Origin: Phycomyces blakesleeanus NRRL 1555(-)
Lineage: Eukaryota > Mucoromycota > Mucoromycetes > Mucorales > Phycomycetaceae
DNA: 64,000 nt
NCBI RefSeq assembly: GCF_001638985.1
Contig: NW_017265154.1
Span: 620,001-684,000 of the forward strand
Direction: 5' to 3'
The translations under genes and the position numbers were made by a program. This document shows, in pieces, positions 45,132 through 60,700 of the stretch. The notes beneath the pieces are model-generated. The model was not told the DNA's origin, did no database searches, and worked only from the letters and a program-made list of their open reading frames with translations. Position 1 is the first letter of the stretch, and every line of letters starts with the position of its first letter.

Positions 45132-47662
45132 TTATGCAAAGATATCGTCAAAGTTAGCATCCTTGAGCTTGTCTTTTCCAAGCTCAAGCTCCAACTGTCG
45201 GAACATCTCTTCATCATCGTCATGATCCCGCAGGGGTTTTACAAGCTTGGTCGACACAGTCTTGCGCAAAGTAGGGAACTCCGAACCGCGCACAGGGGTA
45301 ATCGCCTTTGTCGACATCGTCTTGCGAAGGACTGGAATCACTAAAGGCCCAGCAGGGAGCACACGCTTTGGTTGGGAAGCATGTGCAGCCTCGGCAGCTT
45401 CCGCAGCAGCCCTCTCTTCGGCTGTCAAAACACGCTCAGCAGCAGGAACCAACAAGGTCTCCAGGCAATCTTCTTCTACAGCTCTAAGCACATCATCATA
45501 CTGGCCTCTGTACTCTCCTCCGACAAATAACTGAGGCACCTCCTTGGCCCGGCCTACAGTAGATCCATTGTTGTTCGCAAGCTTCATGTGCTTCAAAGCA
45601 GCTTCACTAGAGGCTACATCGATCATCTCAAACTCCAGACTCTTTCCACCAAGAAGTTGCTGAATGCTTTCTTGATTCTTCTTAATAACCGGGTTTCCAC
45701 TCACGCTCGAATAGTACACCTGGATCTTCTTGTTATCTAAAGGAAGTAGAATAGGACCACTAGTTCCGCTCACAATGAACTTTGGCTTTGTAGTAGGACC
45801 AGTCGTCTTGCGGAGAGGAGGGAGTGTACTGGGCTTGGGCCATGACACAGCCTCAGTAGGCAAGAACCGCGAGGTCCATCCATTGGCGTTGGTATTCTTG
45901 AAGGATCTAAGCTTGGATACGTGGTTGACTTCGAGATTCTCGAGTTCTGACTGATGGGTTTCTTCGAGACTCTTGATCTCTGCAGTGTGGTTATGCTCTG
46001 CCTGCTCAAATTCATTCAGGATACGCTCAATCTCGTCGTTAAGTTGAGCAGCCGGGTCAGCCGAGACTGCATTCTCTGCCTCAGCCAGACGCTTTTGCAA
46101 ATCACTCATGTCCTTCTTGTGACGTAACTTGATGGCGATAATGCTGGTGTTTTTACTAGTCTTGAGTTTACGGATCTCATCCATATGCTCTTCATCTAGC
46201 TTCTCAAATTCCTCTTTCTGTACAGCCATAAGACGCTCTTTCTCTTCGATAGCCATCTCATGTAACCGCAGACTTTCCTCATGAGCCTGTTTCTGTGCCT
46301 AAAACATTTTATATATATATATGCATTGAATAAATAAACTCAGCCTCATTAACACTCACATTCATATTCCCCTCTCTTTCTCTCTCTCTCTCTTTATCAT
46401 TAGATAAGCGTTGTATTGAAATAATTTTTCTTTTACCTCTAATTTGCGCTGAAGCTCTTCTATTTCTTGAAGGTTGCTAGGTTCGGCATCAGTCGTTTGG
46501 TTTCTAATAGTCTCCAACTCTTTCTCCTTAGATTCCAGCAAACGCAGTGCTTCTTCGTTCTTTAGTCTCAGTTGTTCGAGTTCAAGAGATACTTGTTCGT
46601 TTGGAAGTTGTGCCTCTGAAAGAGTCTTGCGCTCTTCCTCCCAAGCCTTTCGCTCTTGCTCAAGAGCAGCTTGTTTGGCAGCCAGTTCTCGTTCCATTTC
46701 TGCCAACAGGGCCTCTGATTCATCAGGCTGACTGACAACTAGCGTAGGAACATCTTCCCGTTCGCGGGCCTCTTCTTGTTCTAGCAGTACACGAAGCTTC
46801 TCAATCTCGAGCTCTCGTTCTTTTAATTGGTCTTCTTTTTCTTGAAGAAGTTGAGCCGATTCGTCTTTCTGGGCCTGAAGGGCTGCGAGGTCAGAAAAGG
46901 TGCTAGACTGTGAGACTGGCGGGGTGGGCTCGGCTGACTCGGTCGATTCGGTTGGATGAGACATTGCTAATTGCTGTTTCAAGGCTTCCAGCTCCGCCTT
47001 TTGTTGAGCAATCATCTGCAGATGTGCATCATTCTTGTTCTTGGTGTTAGTTTTACTTGTTTTCTTTTATTATTGTTTTGCGTAATAAAGAGCTGTACAT
47101 ATCTATCTATAAAACAAACAAGCAAATGAATATTATATATTACCTTGACCTTGAGTTCATCAAACTCTTCTCTCATAATCGCTACTGGAGAACGTTTGAT
47201 AGAAGAAGCAGTACTGGAGGTGCGTGCATGAGTTGGTTTGTTTTGAGCTAGGCCTAGAGTTGATTTTGGAGATTGGATAAGTGAGGTACGACCTGATGCA
47301 ACTGGTTTTTTCTGAGGTGATGTGGGTCTGCTAGATGGTCGACTGGATGGTCGACTGGATGATTCTTTAGAGACTGTGAGAGAGTTTCGGGAAGGTGGAC
47401 GTTTGGTTGGTTTGGCGTCAAGTAATGGCTTTGTGGCCGGCTTGGTTTCATCTGTCGAGTCGGTCGATGGGCGAGGAGCAAGAGAGGATGGGCGACTGGT
47501 CTTTGTCGGGATATGGCTAGCAGGTGCCTTTGTGCTAGGTGGTTTGAGCTTGGAAGCACGTTTGGTGACGGACTTGTCATTGATCCCTCTGGACGTACTA
47601 CCCGCCTCGCCACTCACAAATGTGGCTTTCTTTTCTTTCTTTCGAGGCCCAAGACAGACCAT
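45132..47662 (-). CDS. Coiled-coil protein with SH3BGR/thioredoxin-like domain
   Basis: Three exons: 47662 to about 47143, about 47040-46438 and about 46299-45132, giving roughly 760 aa. The N-terminal exon is basic and Ser/Pro-rich (KKEKKATFVSG; SSRPSSRPSSRPTSPQKK). Exon 2 and the start of exon 3 are long heptad-rich coiled coil (ELEIEKLRVLLEQEEARERE, DEIERILNEFEQAEHNHTAE). Next is a globular module, KKIQVYYSSVSGNPVIKKNQ to VPQLFVGGEYRGQYDDVLRA, which looks like the SH3BGR branch of the thioredoxin/glutaredoxin fold: the usual active-site Cys is absent and the cis-Pro loop VPQLFV is present. The tail repeats LRKTMSTK/LRKTVSTK and ends in an acidic segment (NFDDIFA). Probably a cytoplasmic scaffold; function inferred only from architecture. 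Confidence 0.75.
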
Positions 47663-48859
47663 AGTTCAAGGAAGTAAAAGATTTAAGTAGAGAAAAAAAA
47701 TATAACAGAAACAGAAAGAAGCGAAACAAATACCAACTAAAAAAAAATAAATAAATTTAAAGACGTTTTATATTTTCCCTTGTGCTTCCTCACTTGCCCA
47801 GTCCGAGCACTAGGGCGCTCTACATTTTGAGATGTGTCCGGCTGATAGTATTTCCTTTTAGGGATAACCCCACCAGGTGGCAACAATCGAATGACGATCA
47901 TCATTGATGGTATTGAAGGCCCACACACACACACACACACATGGCAACCACCTCATACATACATATAGACATACATATAAACACATAAACATTAGTACTT
48001 CTTTGTACCTCATTCTTATATTCCAATGAACCAAAATAAATAAATAAATTGGTCTGTAACATATACCATATGTATAATTTATTTTCTTTATGTATTGCGA
48101 TTGTGCTCTAAATCATTTTCTTGCTTTTGGTTTTGGTTTCATCTTTTCTTCAATTTTTTTTTTGGTTATTAATTAAAATATTTTCATTTTCTTATTCATT
48201 GAACCTTTTGGTACTTTACACAAGAAGTAGGATAAGTAATAAGAAATCAAACATGTGTTCCCGTACATTGATCGTTTCCGACAACAATAAAAAGGGGTCC
48301 ACAAAATCTTAATTTCACAAAAGCATCTTTGTAGGAAATTGACAAGGGTACTTCAATACCAAAAATAAAATATAAAATATAAAATATAAAATATAATATA
48401 GATATGATATAATGAGGATATTAGAGAGGTTACATATTCTGATTTGTCAAACTTTGAATCACAGTAATCGATCTGCCCAAAAAGTACCAAAACCGCAGCT
48501 AATTTGACTTTCTGTTTATATTTCTTATATACATTTTTACATTAGTTGTTTAATCATTTTGTATGGTGCTCTGTAAAGCATATGTTAAATATCTATTTAT
48601 CCATAGCAACAGATAAAATGTATTTTATTTTATTTTATTTTATTTTATTTTATTTTATTTTATTAATTTATTAATTAATTAATTAATTACTAAGAAATAT
48701 AAATATATATAAAAAGATGAATACTTTAAAAAGGCCTTCTTCGTTATGACTATTTTATAAGTGAATGCCAAGCCACCCACACGGGGGGAAAAGAGTCAAC
48801 TTTTTTAATGTGGCCCTGTCCAGGCTTTTTTTTTGGTTCATAACACCGCTCCACCCAGC
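47663..48859. other. Divergent intergenic region; no gene seen
   Basis: Upstream region of the minus-strand coiled-coil gene and of the plus-strand PheRS gene. Holds a CA run at 47922-47940, ATAAAAT units near 48364-48395 and a long ATTTT repeat at 48621-48663. A minus-strand open stretch (47737-47940) has somewhat coding-like composition but starts in the CA repeat and is not supported. Confidence 0.5.
48621..48663. repeat. TATTT microsatellite
   Basis: About eight to nine tandem TATTT units followed by TTAA/TAAT units; read directly from sequence. Confidence 0.8.
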
Positions 48860-51472
48860 ATGCCTACCGTCAACGTCGATAAGCAAGCCCTCTTCAAGGC
48901 TCTCGAGAGAGACTATAGTGAGTAACATGAGCATCTGTTTTTTTTTTGAACAAAACTAACCTATAATGATACCACAGCCTCAGAGGAGTTCAATGAGCTT
49001 TGCTTCCGCTTTGGAATTGAGCTTGAAGAAGATGTAACTACCTTATTTTGTCACCTTGGCTTAATTACTCACTCAATTCTCTACAGACCTCCGAGAAGGA
49101 GATGGCTGAACGTGGTGGTAAAAACGCCAGCGGATTGTCTGACAGACCTTTGTTGAAGATCGACATTCCTGCCAACAGGTACACACACTCACACATACAA
49201 ATACATTATGTGTTTAAAAAAATGACTGTAAATACGAGAAATGTATATATAAAGCACAAAAAGAGAGAAAACATTATATTTGCCGTTGATAAAGGATATG
49301 ACTCAAACCGAAAGTTATGTATTAGATACGATCTTTTGTGCCAGGAAGGTTTGGCGCGTGCTTTGCGCATTTTCGAGGGTAAGCAAAAGGGCCCTGAGTA
49401 CAAGCTCGTCAAGCCCGCCAATGGCAAACTCGAACGTTTGATTGTTAAGCCCGAGGTAAGATCAATAGATGTATAAGAAGGAAAAGGAAAGAAAAGAAGG
49501 ATCCAAAAGAGAGGAATACAATGCACAAAGGGTATTGATCAACCTTTTGCATACCTTGGAACTATAGACTGCCCAGATCCGCCCTTACGTCGTAGCTGCC
49601 ATTCTTCGTGATGTTGCTTTCACCCAGGAGAACTATAACAGTTTCATTGATCTCCAAGACAAGCTCCACAACAATATCTGTCGGTAAGCAATGAGGAAAA
49701 GAAAACAAAGGAAAAGACAAATGTCATTGAAGTTAAATGTTCTGACAATATGACCACAGTAAGCGATCCTTGGCTTCCATGGGTACCCACGATCTTGATA
49801 CCATTAAGGGTCCTTTCACCTACGAGGCCCTTCCTCATAAGGACATCAAGTTTATTCCTTTGAACAAGAATGTTGTTATGGACGGTGACCAGTTGATGGA
49901 ACACTACACCGTAAGTTTGTCATCTATGCACATTGTGTACATAAATACTAAAGTTATATATAAATATATATAGAATGATAAGCATCTTGGCAAGTTCCTT
50001 GATATCATTCGTGAATCCCCTGTCTACCCCGTTGTTTTCGATGCCAACCGCGTCGTTTGCTCTCTTCCCCCAATCATCAACTCTGAGCACTCCAAGATCA
50101 AGTTGAGCACCAAGAACGTCTTTATTGAAATCACTGCAACTGATGAGCACAAGGCCAACATCGTCTTGAGCACTCTTGTTGCCATGTTCTCCGAGTACTG
50201 TGCCAAGCCCTTTACGTAAGTAATAAAGAGACAGAAAGAAAAGAAGAGAAGAGAAAAGAGAAAGAAAATAGATCTGGAAAGAGAAATTGATGTATATTGT
50301 CGTTCCAGTGTAGAGCCCGTTGAGATTGTTTACCCCGACAACACTGTCAAGGTCACTCCTCTTATTGATCGTCGCCTTGCAACTGCCAAGATTGATTACA
50401 TCAACTCCTGCACTGACCTTTCGCTTTCGTCTGATGAAATCTGTGCTCTTTTGGGCAAGATGTCTCTTGAGGCTTCTCTTAACCCCAAGGACAAGAACGA
50501 GTTGTTGGTCCAGGTTCCCCCTACCCGCTGGGATATTCTCCACGCTTGTGACATTATGGAAGATGTTGCGATCTCCTACGGTTATGACAACCTCACCAAA
50601 CGCATGCCCAGTGTCAACACCGTTGCTTCTGCCCTTCCTGTCAACAAGCTTAGCGACCACGCTCGCAGAGAGTTAGCTCTTTCTGGCTTCACTGAAGTTG
50701 CTCCCCTCATTTTGGTACACATCTCAATCCACATAATGATTTTTTTCTATAAAAGGAATCTCACCTTAAGAATGGCCTTTTTATTATTATTATTTGCTTG
50801 ATTAATTAGTGCTCTCACGATGAGAACTTCAAGTTCCTTAACCGTGTCGACGACAACACCGAGGCAATCAAACTTGCAAACCCCAAGACCATCGAGTACC
50901 AGGTCGTCCGTACCTCTCTCTTGCCTGGTATCCTCAAGACTCTCAACTCTAACAAGAAGCTTCCTCTTCCCATCAAGCTCTTTGAGGTTTCTGATGTCGG
51001 TTTCAAGGATGAGACCAAGGAACGCAGAGCTAGAAACGAGAGACGCGTTTGTGCAACCTACACTTCCAAGGCCTCTGGTTTTGAGGTTATCCACGGTCTT
51101 TTGAACCGTTTGATGGAGATGTTCATGACCTCTCTTATCAGCAAGTCCAGCACCAAGTTGGGCTATTGGATCGAGGAGTCTGAGAGTAAGTAGATTCTTA
51201 ACTGTAAATAATACATAAGAAAAAAAAAGGAAACTTTGGTATTGAATTCTAATAATTCTTTTTTTTTTCTGTTTAAAAAAAAATTTCTAGACCCTACCTA
51301 CTTCCCCGGTCGTTCTGCTGATATTCATCTCAGATACGTGGACTCTGAAACAAACGAGCGCAAGGAAATTGTGGTCGGTAGCTTCGGTGTTCTCCACCCC
51401 ACTGTCTTGTCCAACTTTGATTTGACTCACCCTACCACTGCTTTGGAGTTCAACTTGGAACCCTTTGTGTAA
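48860..51472 (+). CDS. FRS1: Phenylalanyl-tRNA synthetase beta subunit, cytosolic
   Basis: Beta chain of the alpha2-beta2 PheRS, which charges tRNA-Phe in the cytosol. ATG 48860 starts [19 protein letters not shown] and short exons follow: [19 protein letters not shown], then the domain with [20 protein letters not shown], the B3/B4 editing-type domain ([33 protein letters not shown]), B5 ([20 protein letters not shown]) and the catalytic-like core ([20 protein letters not shown]). The last exon encodes [11 protein letters not shown] and [13 protein letters not shown], ending EFNLEPFV. The eukaryotic/archaeal form is about 590 aa, matching this reading, and the mitochondrial enzyme is monomeric, so this is the cytosolic one. 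At least eight introns. Codon use is strongly biased to C/T-ending codons, as in highly expressed genes. Confidence 0.95.
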
Positions 51473-53796
<2,324 letters not shown>

Positions 53797-54041
53797 ATAA
53801 TCTTAAATAATCTTTCTATTTCTCCCTCTCCCTCTCGCGTATGCATACACACACAAACACAAACACAAACACAAACATATATTTCTCTATATCTTTTTCT
53901 CTAGCTACTTAGCACAGGTTCTTCTTTTAAAGAAAACAATACCTTGAGAGATATTCATAAATTACAAGAATATTCTTGGTTCTTGTTATTTGTTACAAAA
54001 ACAATAAAGTCAATATCATTTTATTTTGCCAGTCTATCAAA

Positions 54042-54059
54042 CCCCCCCCCCCCCCCCCC
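54042..54059 (+). repeat. C18 homopolymer
   Basis: Eighteen consecutive C residues in the enolase 3' flank; likely length-variable and error-prone. Confidence 0.8.
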
Positions 54060-54806
54060 ATTTGATTATTAGGTCTGTTTGGTTAATGAATCCAAATTAC
54101 ACTTTTCAAAGATCTTTGACAAATTAGAATTGAGCTGAAAACAAAACCCTCGTTATTTTCTTGTTTCTTTATTTAATTTCATATCTCAATTAACACAAAT
54201 TATGAAAGTCATTGGTATCATATGTCACAATATAATTATACTACGCATATGCATAAACCTACTATATATATATATTTTGGTGTGTAGGATGGTACTCGAG
54301 ATTTCAAGGTATCTAATAAAATATTCTTCAAAAAATGCCCTCAATTATTTGGGATAATAAAGTTTATCAGTATATATATATCTGCTCTATCCTAAGAAAA
54401 TATAAATTCTTCTACAATGCTTTACGGAGATGTGGACAGATACACATACAATAGTTAAAACTGAATTTTATTTATTGCGCTTTATTCATTCTTCCCGTCA
54501 ATAATCGCCAGATATGATATGATTGAGCATTAAGGTTTCAGGGTTCTTGTGTCCTGGTATCCAGTGCAAAATATAAGTTCCAGTGAACAAGCGTGTCAAT
54601 CATATGGGTACAAGAAACTGGTTTTGGAAGATGTGTAGCAATTCTGTTCATGTAGCGGTGACTCAATCCCACAAAAATCCTGGTTTTAATTTGTTGAGCA
54701 TTGGCGGGACCCGTTGCAGACTATTCTGTCTTGAACGCCGCTTTGGCTTTTTTTTCTTCTTTTTTTTTCTTTTTCTTTTAATTGAATAGAGCAATTTATT
54801 CTTTAG

Positions 54807-54813
54807 TATAAAA
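54807..54813 (+). promoter_or_regulatory. TATA-like element of the sterol reductase gene
   Basis: TATAAAA 50 bp before the start codon at 54863. The AT-rich surroundings make chance occurrence fairly likely. Confidence 0.4.
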
Positions 54814-54862
54814 TATATAAACGCATATACACACATTAGCGTGTTTTCTGCTCTATATCAAT

Positions 54863-56718
54863 ATGCCACCAAAGACTCGCCGAGAAAGAAAGGCAGAAGT
54901 TGCAGTGTCGACAACTGGAGGATCAACCCGTGCCACACAATCTGGTCCCGTATCTTCCAGTACAGTACCTGCGCAACAAGCGCCTCCCGTCACTTTAGAT
55001 TATAAAAAGCTGAATCCCAAGACGACACATTATGAGTGAGGATTACAAACACAACATGACCTTGTAAAAAAAAAGGCTGTATTGACATGATCGCATAGAT
55101 TCGGTGGACCAATTGGCGCATTCCTTATGATTACTATTTTGCCATGTGTTGTTATTCTGTTTGCATTCGGTTGTGACAACATTGGCTATACACCATTTCA
55201 TCGTCTCTGGGCTATAGCGAGTGATCTTATTGCTGGAAGATTTGAATGGGAGTTCTTATGGTCATTAGTTACCAGCTGGAAGGCCGTGGCTTTATTATGG
55301 TACGCCGGTTTTGTTGCTCAACTTGCTACGTTTTCTATTGCCATGCCAGGCGACACTGTTGAAGGAACCCGTCTTCGAGATGGTACCCGTTTGTCTTACA
55401 AAGTCAATGGTAATTTTATTCACGATATTCCTACCAATATTCTTGGTATATTAATGAGTCAATGCATCGATTTATTATTATTACTGCTACTATTATGTAG
55501 CTTTGTCAGCAGTTCAGACCATGACAACCATGACACTGATGTCTGTGCGCGGACAGGGACTCAAACTACCTCTTTGGGTCCACGCTAATTTTGCTCACAT
55601 TGCTGTGGCTTCGGTGATATTTTCATTCATTGTATCTATTGGTGTTTACGTATACAGCTTCTTTGGAAAGCGTCTCCTGTCTCTAGGTGGAAATACCGGA
55701 AACCATATATACGATGTAAATAATACATTTAGCATTATACTCGTCAGAAAGTTAACCTGGTCTTACTCTTTTATTATTATATTCAATTTTAGTTTATGAT
55801 TGGCCGTGAGCTTAATCCACGCATTGGAAACTTCGATCTCAAGTTCTTTACCGAATTGAGACCAGGATTAGTTGGCTGGGTAGTTTTGAATATTTGTATG
55901 GCACTTAAGCAATATGTTGACCTTGGCCGCGTCACAAACAGCATGATTCTTGTCGTTTTATTCCAAGCCTGGTACGTCTTTGACGCTCTATGGAATGAGG
56001 TAAGCGTACATATACACGCCCAATGCCTACTGTTATCTTATCCTTTATTTGCTATATTTTTAGACCTCTGTATTGACTACTATGGATATTACAAGTGGTA
56101 ATATAATCTCAACTGGTATACTAAAACTTTACATTAACATATATACCTATAGACGGTTTTGGGTTCATGCTGGCCTTTGGAAACTTTTGCTGGGTTCCAA
56201 TGATGTACTGCTTGCAAGCTCGTTATCTCGCAGACTTTCCTCATGATCTCAACATCTGGCATGTATGCGCTGTTATTATCCTACAGTGCGTTGGTTACCG
56301 TATTTTCCGCGGGGCAAACTCCCAAAAGAATACCTTTAGAAACAACCCTGAAAACCCTAGTGTGAAAGGTAAATTTTTACGAAACTCTGATGGAACAGAA
56401 ACAAGGAACGTCAAACTTACATGTTCTTTTCTAGATCTTACTTATATTCAAACCAAGTCAGGAACCCGCCTAATTACTTCTGGGTGGTGGGGAATGTCTA
56501 GACATATCAATTACTTTGGTGATTGGTTGATGGCTTTGTCTTGGTGTCTCGCCTGTGGATTTGACTCTATAATCCCTTACTTTTACAGCATATACTTCCT
56601 AATCCTTTTAGTTCATCGTCAACGACGTGATGATTCAAAGTGTAAAGAAAAATACGGAGAAGACTGGGACAAGTATTGCGAGATAGTAAAATATAGAATT
56701 GTTCCCGGAGTTTACTAG
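54863..56718 (+). CDS. ERG24: Delta(14)-sterol reductase (ERG24 type)
   Basis: ER membrane enzyme that reduces the C14-C15 double bond in ergosterol synthesis with NADPH. ATG 54863 opens a basic, Ser/Thr-rich N-terminus; the multi-span membrane domain starts after the first intron ([20 protein letters not shown]). Diagnostic parts are [20 protein letters not shown], the [20 protein letters not shown] segment and [20 protein letters not shown], the ERG4/ERG24 signature near the C-terminus, followed by [20 protein letters not shown] and terminal PGVY. Six introns fit the frame. The end at the [13 protein letters not shown] tail is typical. C24(28) (ERG4) and lamin-B-receptor relatives share the signature; the LxPRIGxFDLKFF segment and size favour the C14 reductase. 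Confidence 0.9.
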
Positions 56719-57708
56719 TTGCTGAATTGACCTCATCATTTTGTATTTATTCATTATTATTAATTTTTTTTTTAAAAAAAAGGCATTTTTATTTACAGTG
56801 TTAAAAATAAATCAACACCAAAAGATTTTTGGCATTTGAATGACAATCTCTTTTAAATAGAAAGAAAAGTATGTGGTTTCAAGTGAAAAGAATTAATTGA
56901 TTTTTATTTTAGTTTTTTTTTTTTAAAAAAAAGGAACTTGCAATATGTAATTCAAAGGTGGTGTTTTTGGTGTCAGAAAAGGACATCTCGTAGTGGAGGC
57001 AGATTTTTATTCCTAATGTAATGGAAGTATTGGCTGTCAATTCCTCACTTGTCATAGTAGCTGTAATGAATGGAATGGTCTTGAATAATAATATTGTATA
57101 GCACTAAATGCTGTAAAAAAGAAGATACTCTTGAATGTAGCCTGTCCTTATTAAATAGTAAAGATAAGTTCTCAGTATGTAGCTTGTAATAGGCTCAGAC
57201 TTATTAAAAGTCTTTGATTTAACCACATGAATAATATTCCATGTGTTTTTTTTTATAAAACAAATCGTACATTTTACGTCCTTGAATTTTTAGATATGTT
57301 CGCTGTTGATTATCCTTATTGTTTTAGCCTTTTTGATGTGATTTCTATGAACGCTTTTTTGTTTTGTTTAAAAAAGGAAAGAAAAGAAAACAGAAGAAAA
57401 AAATGATTTTATGTATCTCTAGAATATTGACGTTATGAGTGTGTGATGACAGTATATAATATGCGAAAAAGGTAATCTGCCATAAAAATTAGATTATTTC
57501 AAGTGTGAAAAACCGTTTAAAAAATGGGTTGCTTGGATCATGCTTTTGGTGGAATGGTAATTAATGGCAGAATTAATGATCCTCGACTAGAGGTCCAAAG
57601 AAACGCCCATGGGATTCTTGTCGCAAATGAATATACTCTTTTCCTCCAAAACTAATTTGCAATATGTTTTAATATATTTCACACTAAATAAGATGGTTTT
57701 TTTTTGCT
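56719..57708. other. Convergent intergenic region; no gene seen
   Basis: 3' flanks of the sterol reductase (+) and dipeptidyl peptidase (-) genes. Two closely similar TTTTTTTTAAAAAAAA tracts occur near 56764-56781 and 56922-56933. No gene-like frame; a short higher-complexity block near 57525-57620 was not recognised. Confidence 0.5.
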
Positions 57709-60700
57709 TTACCTTTTCCAAAGAAACTCGGTCAATAAATAGTATAGATTCTTATTTGCGTTATGGTATTGGATTGCATGATTGCTGTCAGTAAAAAACT
57801 GGACTCTATAGTTGTGAATGTCAGCCTTGGTTAGCTTGTCGATCAAGACAGCTGAATTTTGGAAATGAACTAAATAAAAGATGTTTAATAAGCTTGCTGT
57901 ATATATTTATGCATGTATATATTGCTTGTATTACCATTATCATCGCCTGTACCATGTACAAGCAAAAACTCTGTATTGGAGAACCCTGTCATGTTGTTTA
58001 CTGCACTTTTAATATACCCCTTTGGGTTCATTTCGGGTGTTTTCATGTAACGCTCCGTATACAGCGAATCTAAAATGAAGGGCTATGATTTGCTTGCATC
58101 TTATAGCTTTATAGTAGGTCACAACATACCATAAAATCGCCAGTCTGTTACAGGTGCCACGGCCATAGCAGCACTGAATATTCCACTATTAGCCTCGACA
58201 ACTTTTGAAGTCAAGAAGCCACCAAAAGACTATTATGATAGATTTCGCCAATGATTAAATATATGAATCAAGTAATAAGAAAATGCCTTTGTCATGCATA
58301 CCCAGCCCCAAATAGCGATTCTTGATTTATCTACATAATCAAGGTTACTCCAATGCCTACAATAAACATAAATTAGATTAATTGAGTAAAGCACATTATA
58401 GTCGACATTTTGGTATTTACTTTGCGGCATTTATTTGGTCGATTGTTTCTAATTCACCAAGTCTTCCGCGTACTCCAACCTTGTACTTTCTACCCTTGAA
58501 ACCAGTACCACGTCCATCGACCTAAGCCAAGTTATTAGATTTAATCTCAATCCCCTACTTGCTTCTTCTTTATCTTACTGTCACTACAATGTATTTGAGC
58601 TGACTGGCAAGGAAACTGTGCCAATTTAACTCAAACTGGTAAGAAGCAAGTTGAGATCCTGGTCCGCCATATACATTGAATATAACAGGATAACGTTGAG
58701 TGATATCAAAATCTGGGGGGAGTAGCTCCATAGCCGTCATTTCTGTTTTCCGTGTATAATCATTGTCAAATTAGTATACGCATTTAATTTTATCTTATGC
58801 TTTTCTCATGTCATACCAACACCGCCGCTTTTCACGCGCACCATACGCTTTCTTGGAAGCTCATATTTTTTAAGCAATTGCTTTAACTGGTGGTTGTCTT
58901 GAATTGGATTTTCGAAAGAGGCGTTTCCAACCTTTTTGACTACTGCACTAGGAATGTGTGGCCCGAGGTAATTCAGGAGAAAATAACCAGCCATTGGAGA
59001 AAACTTCGCATCGTAGTAAGCATGTTCTTTAGGATCATTTGGACAAGTGATACATTTTTTGGTTGCTGCTGGTTTTTTACTGTTCAAAGATAAAGTGTAT
59101 AGATGTCTCTCAAGATGAGACCTTTCGGTAGACATGAAATGACTAGAAAAATAAAAGCATAGTAAATGCATTGTTCAATTTTACAGATTTTTTTTTGGGA
59201 AGGGGGAGGGGAGGACCTTTGGAAACTTACACTAAATGGTTCTTCTTGTCAACAACAACGGTTCCGTCGATTACTTCCCACTCTCCAAATGTGAGCCATA
59301 CAGGGTCACTCAGCTCCTTGTTTATACTTGCTGTAAACAAAGCAAGATGCATAAATCCATTTCCATCATCTGCAATATCAAGATATTGAATGATTGTTCC
59401 ATTCGATTTTGTTTCTAGATACACCATGTTTCGGCCAGAGTCAACCCATCCCTTATCATCAGGAATATATTCACGAATGAGGTCAACCCTAGACTCATTT
59501 AGAGAAGGTGCAATAGAAATAAGGCTTGTTATCTCATGGTCTTGGACTCTGTTCGTCTGTTTAAACAAAAGTGATGTATTTGAATCGGTTGCCCATGCAA
59601 TGTCTGTAATCAGGCGATCGTGATCCTCAAACTCTTTGTATAAGCTACTTGATTGTATTGTGGCATTCTGTGCATATCTCTTTGTGATCATAACAGATGT
59701 CCTACTGACCAAACTGTGAACATGCAAAGATGCAACTGGATTTGGAGCACCAGCCTATTAAATCAATAAGCTCAGGTAGTGAATGCTTTTTGTATGTATA
59801 ACACTCACTTTAGGATATCTTATTTTCACTTCGTCAGGGTAACTTTTAGCTGATGCAGTGTACATCTGCATGGTATATTCTGGTACATCTGTTTCATTGA
59901 ACCTTAAGAAGGCTAAATGGGTTGAATCTGGAGACCACCAAAGGGCAAAATTTGTTGCAAATATCTCCTCTATAATAGAATATTAGGAGTTAGTTTCCAT
60001 TTAATCCTTTTTTTTTAATTATACCTTCATAGACCCAGTCCGGTATCCCGTTAAATACTGTAGAAGAGCCATCAAATGTGATACGACGATGTCTCTTTAG
60101 ATCAGTTGTGTAAATGTCGTTTTCCATCACGTATGCCTGTTCAAGTTTTATAAGAAGCCGTGCTTGAATAGTGGCTAATGTTTCTTACCAAATTATGCCC
60201 TGTGGGACTCCACACTGCATATGATATTTGTGGAATGTATGCTACTGTAGAGTATGGAGTCAAGGGAGATATGGTCTTATCTGTGATAGAATATATGAAG
60301 ATATTGGCACGGTAAGAATATCTCCATTGCTAATTATCAATCAATGTCAATATTTTGGTGGTCCTTTTTAAATAGGCATTTTCCTTCTTTCTTATCTACC
60401 TCAACTTTGTCTGTAATTAGCATAACATATTGTGAGTCCTGCGATACTTCAAATGAGCTCACTTCCAATGGAAACCCATCAAAAATCTATATAAGCATAC
60501 AAATATGAAATATAAAATAAAAATAAAAATAAAAGATAAAAATAATACGATGTTTTTAGTTATTCTGAGTTTTTTTTTGGGTTGCAGTAAACGCTCTGCC
60601 GCGGCTTCTAATTAATTACAAGATCCTTGGCTTTCACGAATATGCGACTCCCTCTCTTTTCGACTGATTCTAGTAATATGTCATTCGTTCTAGGGTCTCT

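Larger units (their letters stand above)
53797..54862. other. Intergenic; no gene seen
   Basis: Enolase 3' UTR with CAAACA units (53850-53877) and a C18 run at 54042-54059. The rest is AT-rich with no recognisable frame. A TATAAAA at 54807-54813, 50 bp before the ATG, probably serves the sterol reductase gene. Confidence 0.5.

Noticed and set aside
47737..47940. Minus-strand open stretch with fairly coding-like composition upstream of the coiled-coil gene.
   Set aside because: It begins inside a CA microsatellite, has no recognisable motif and no splice link to the downstream gene could be justified.
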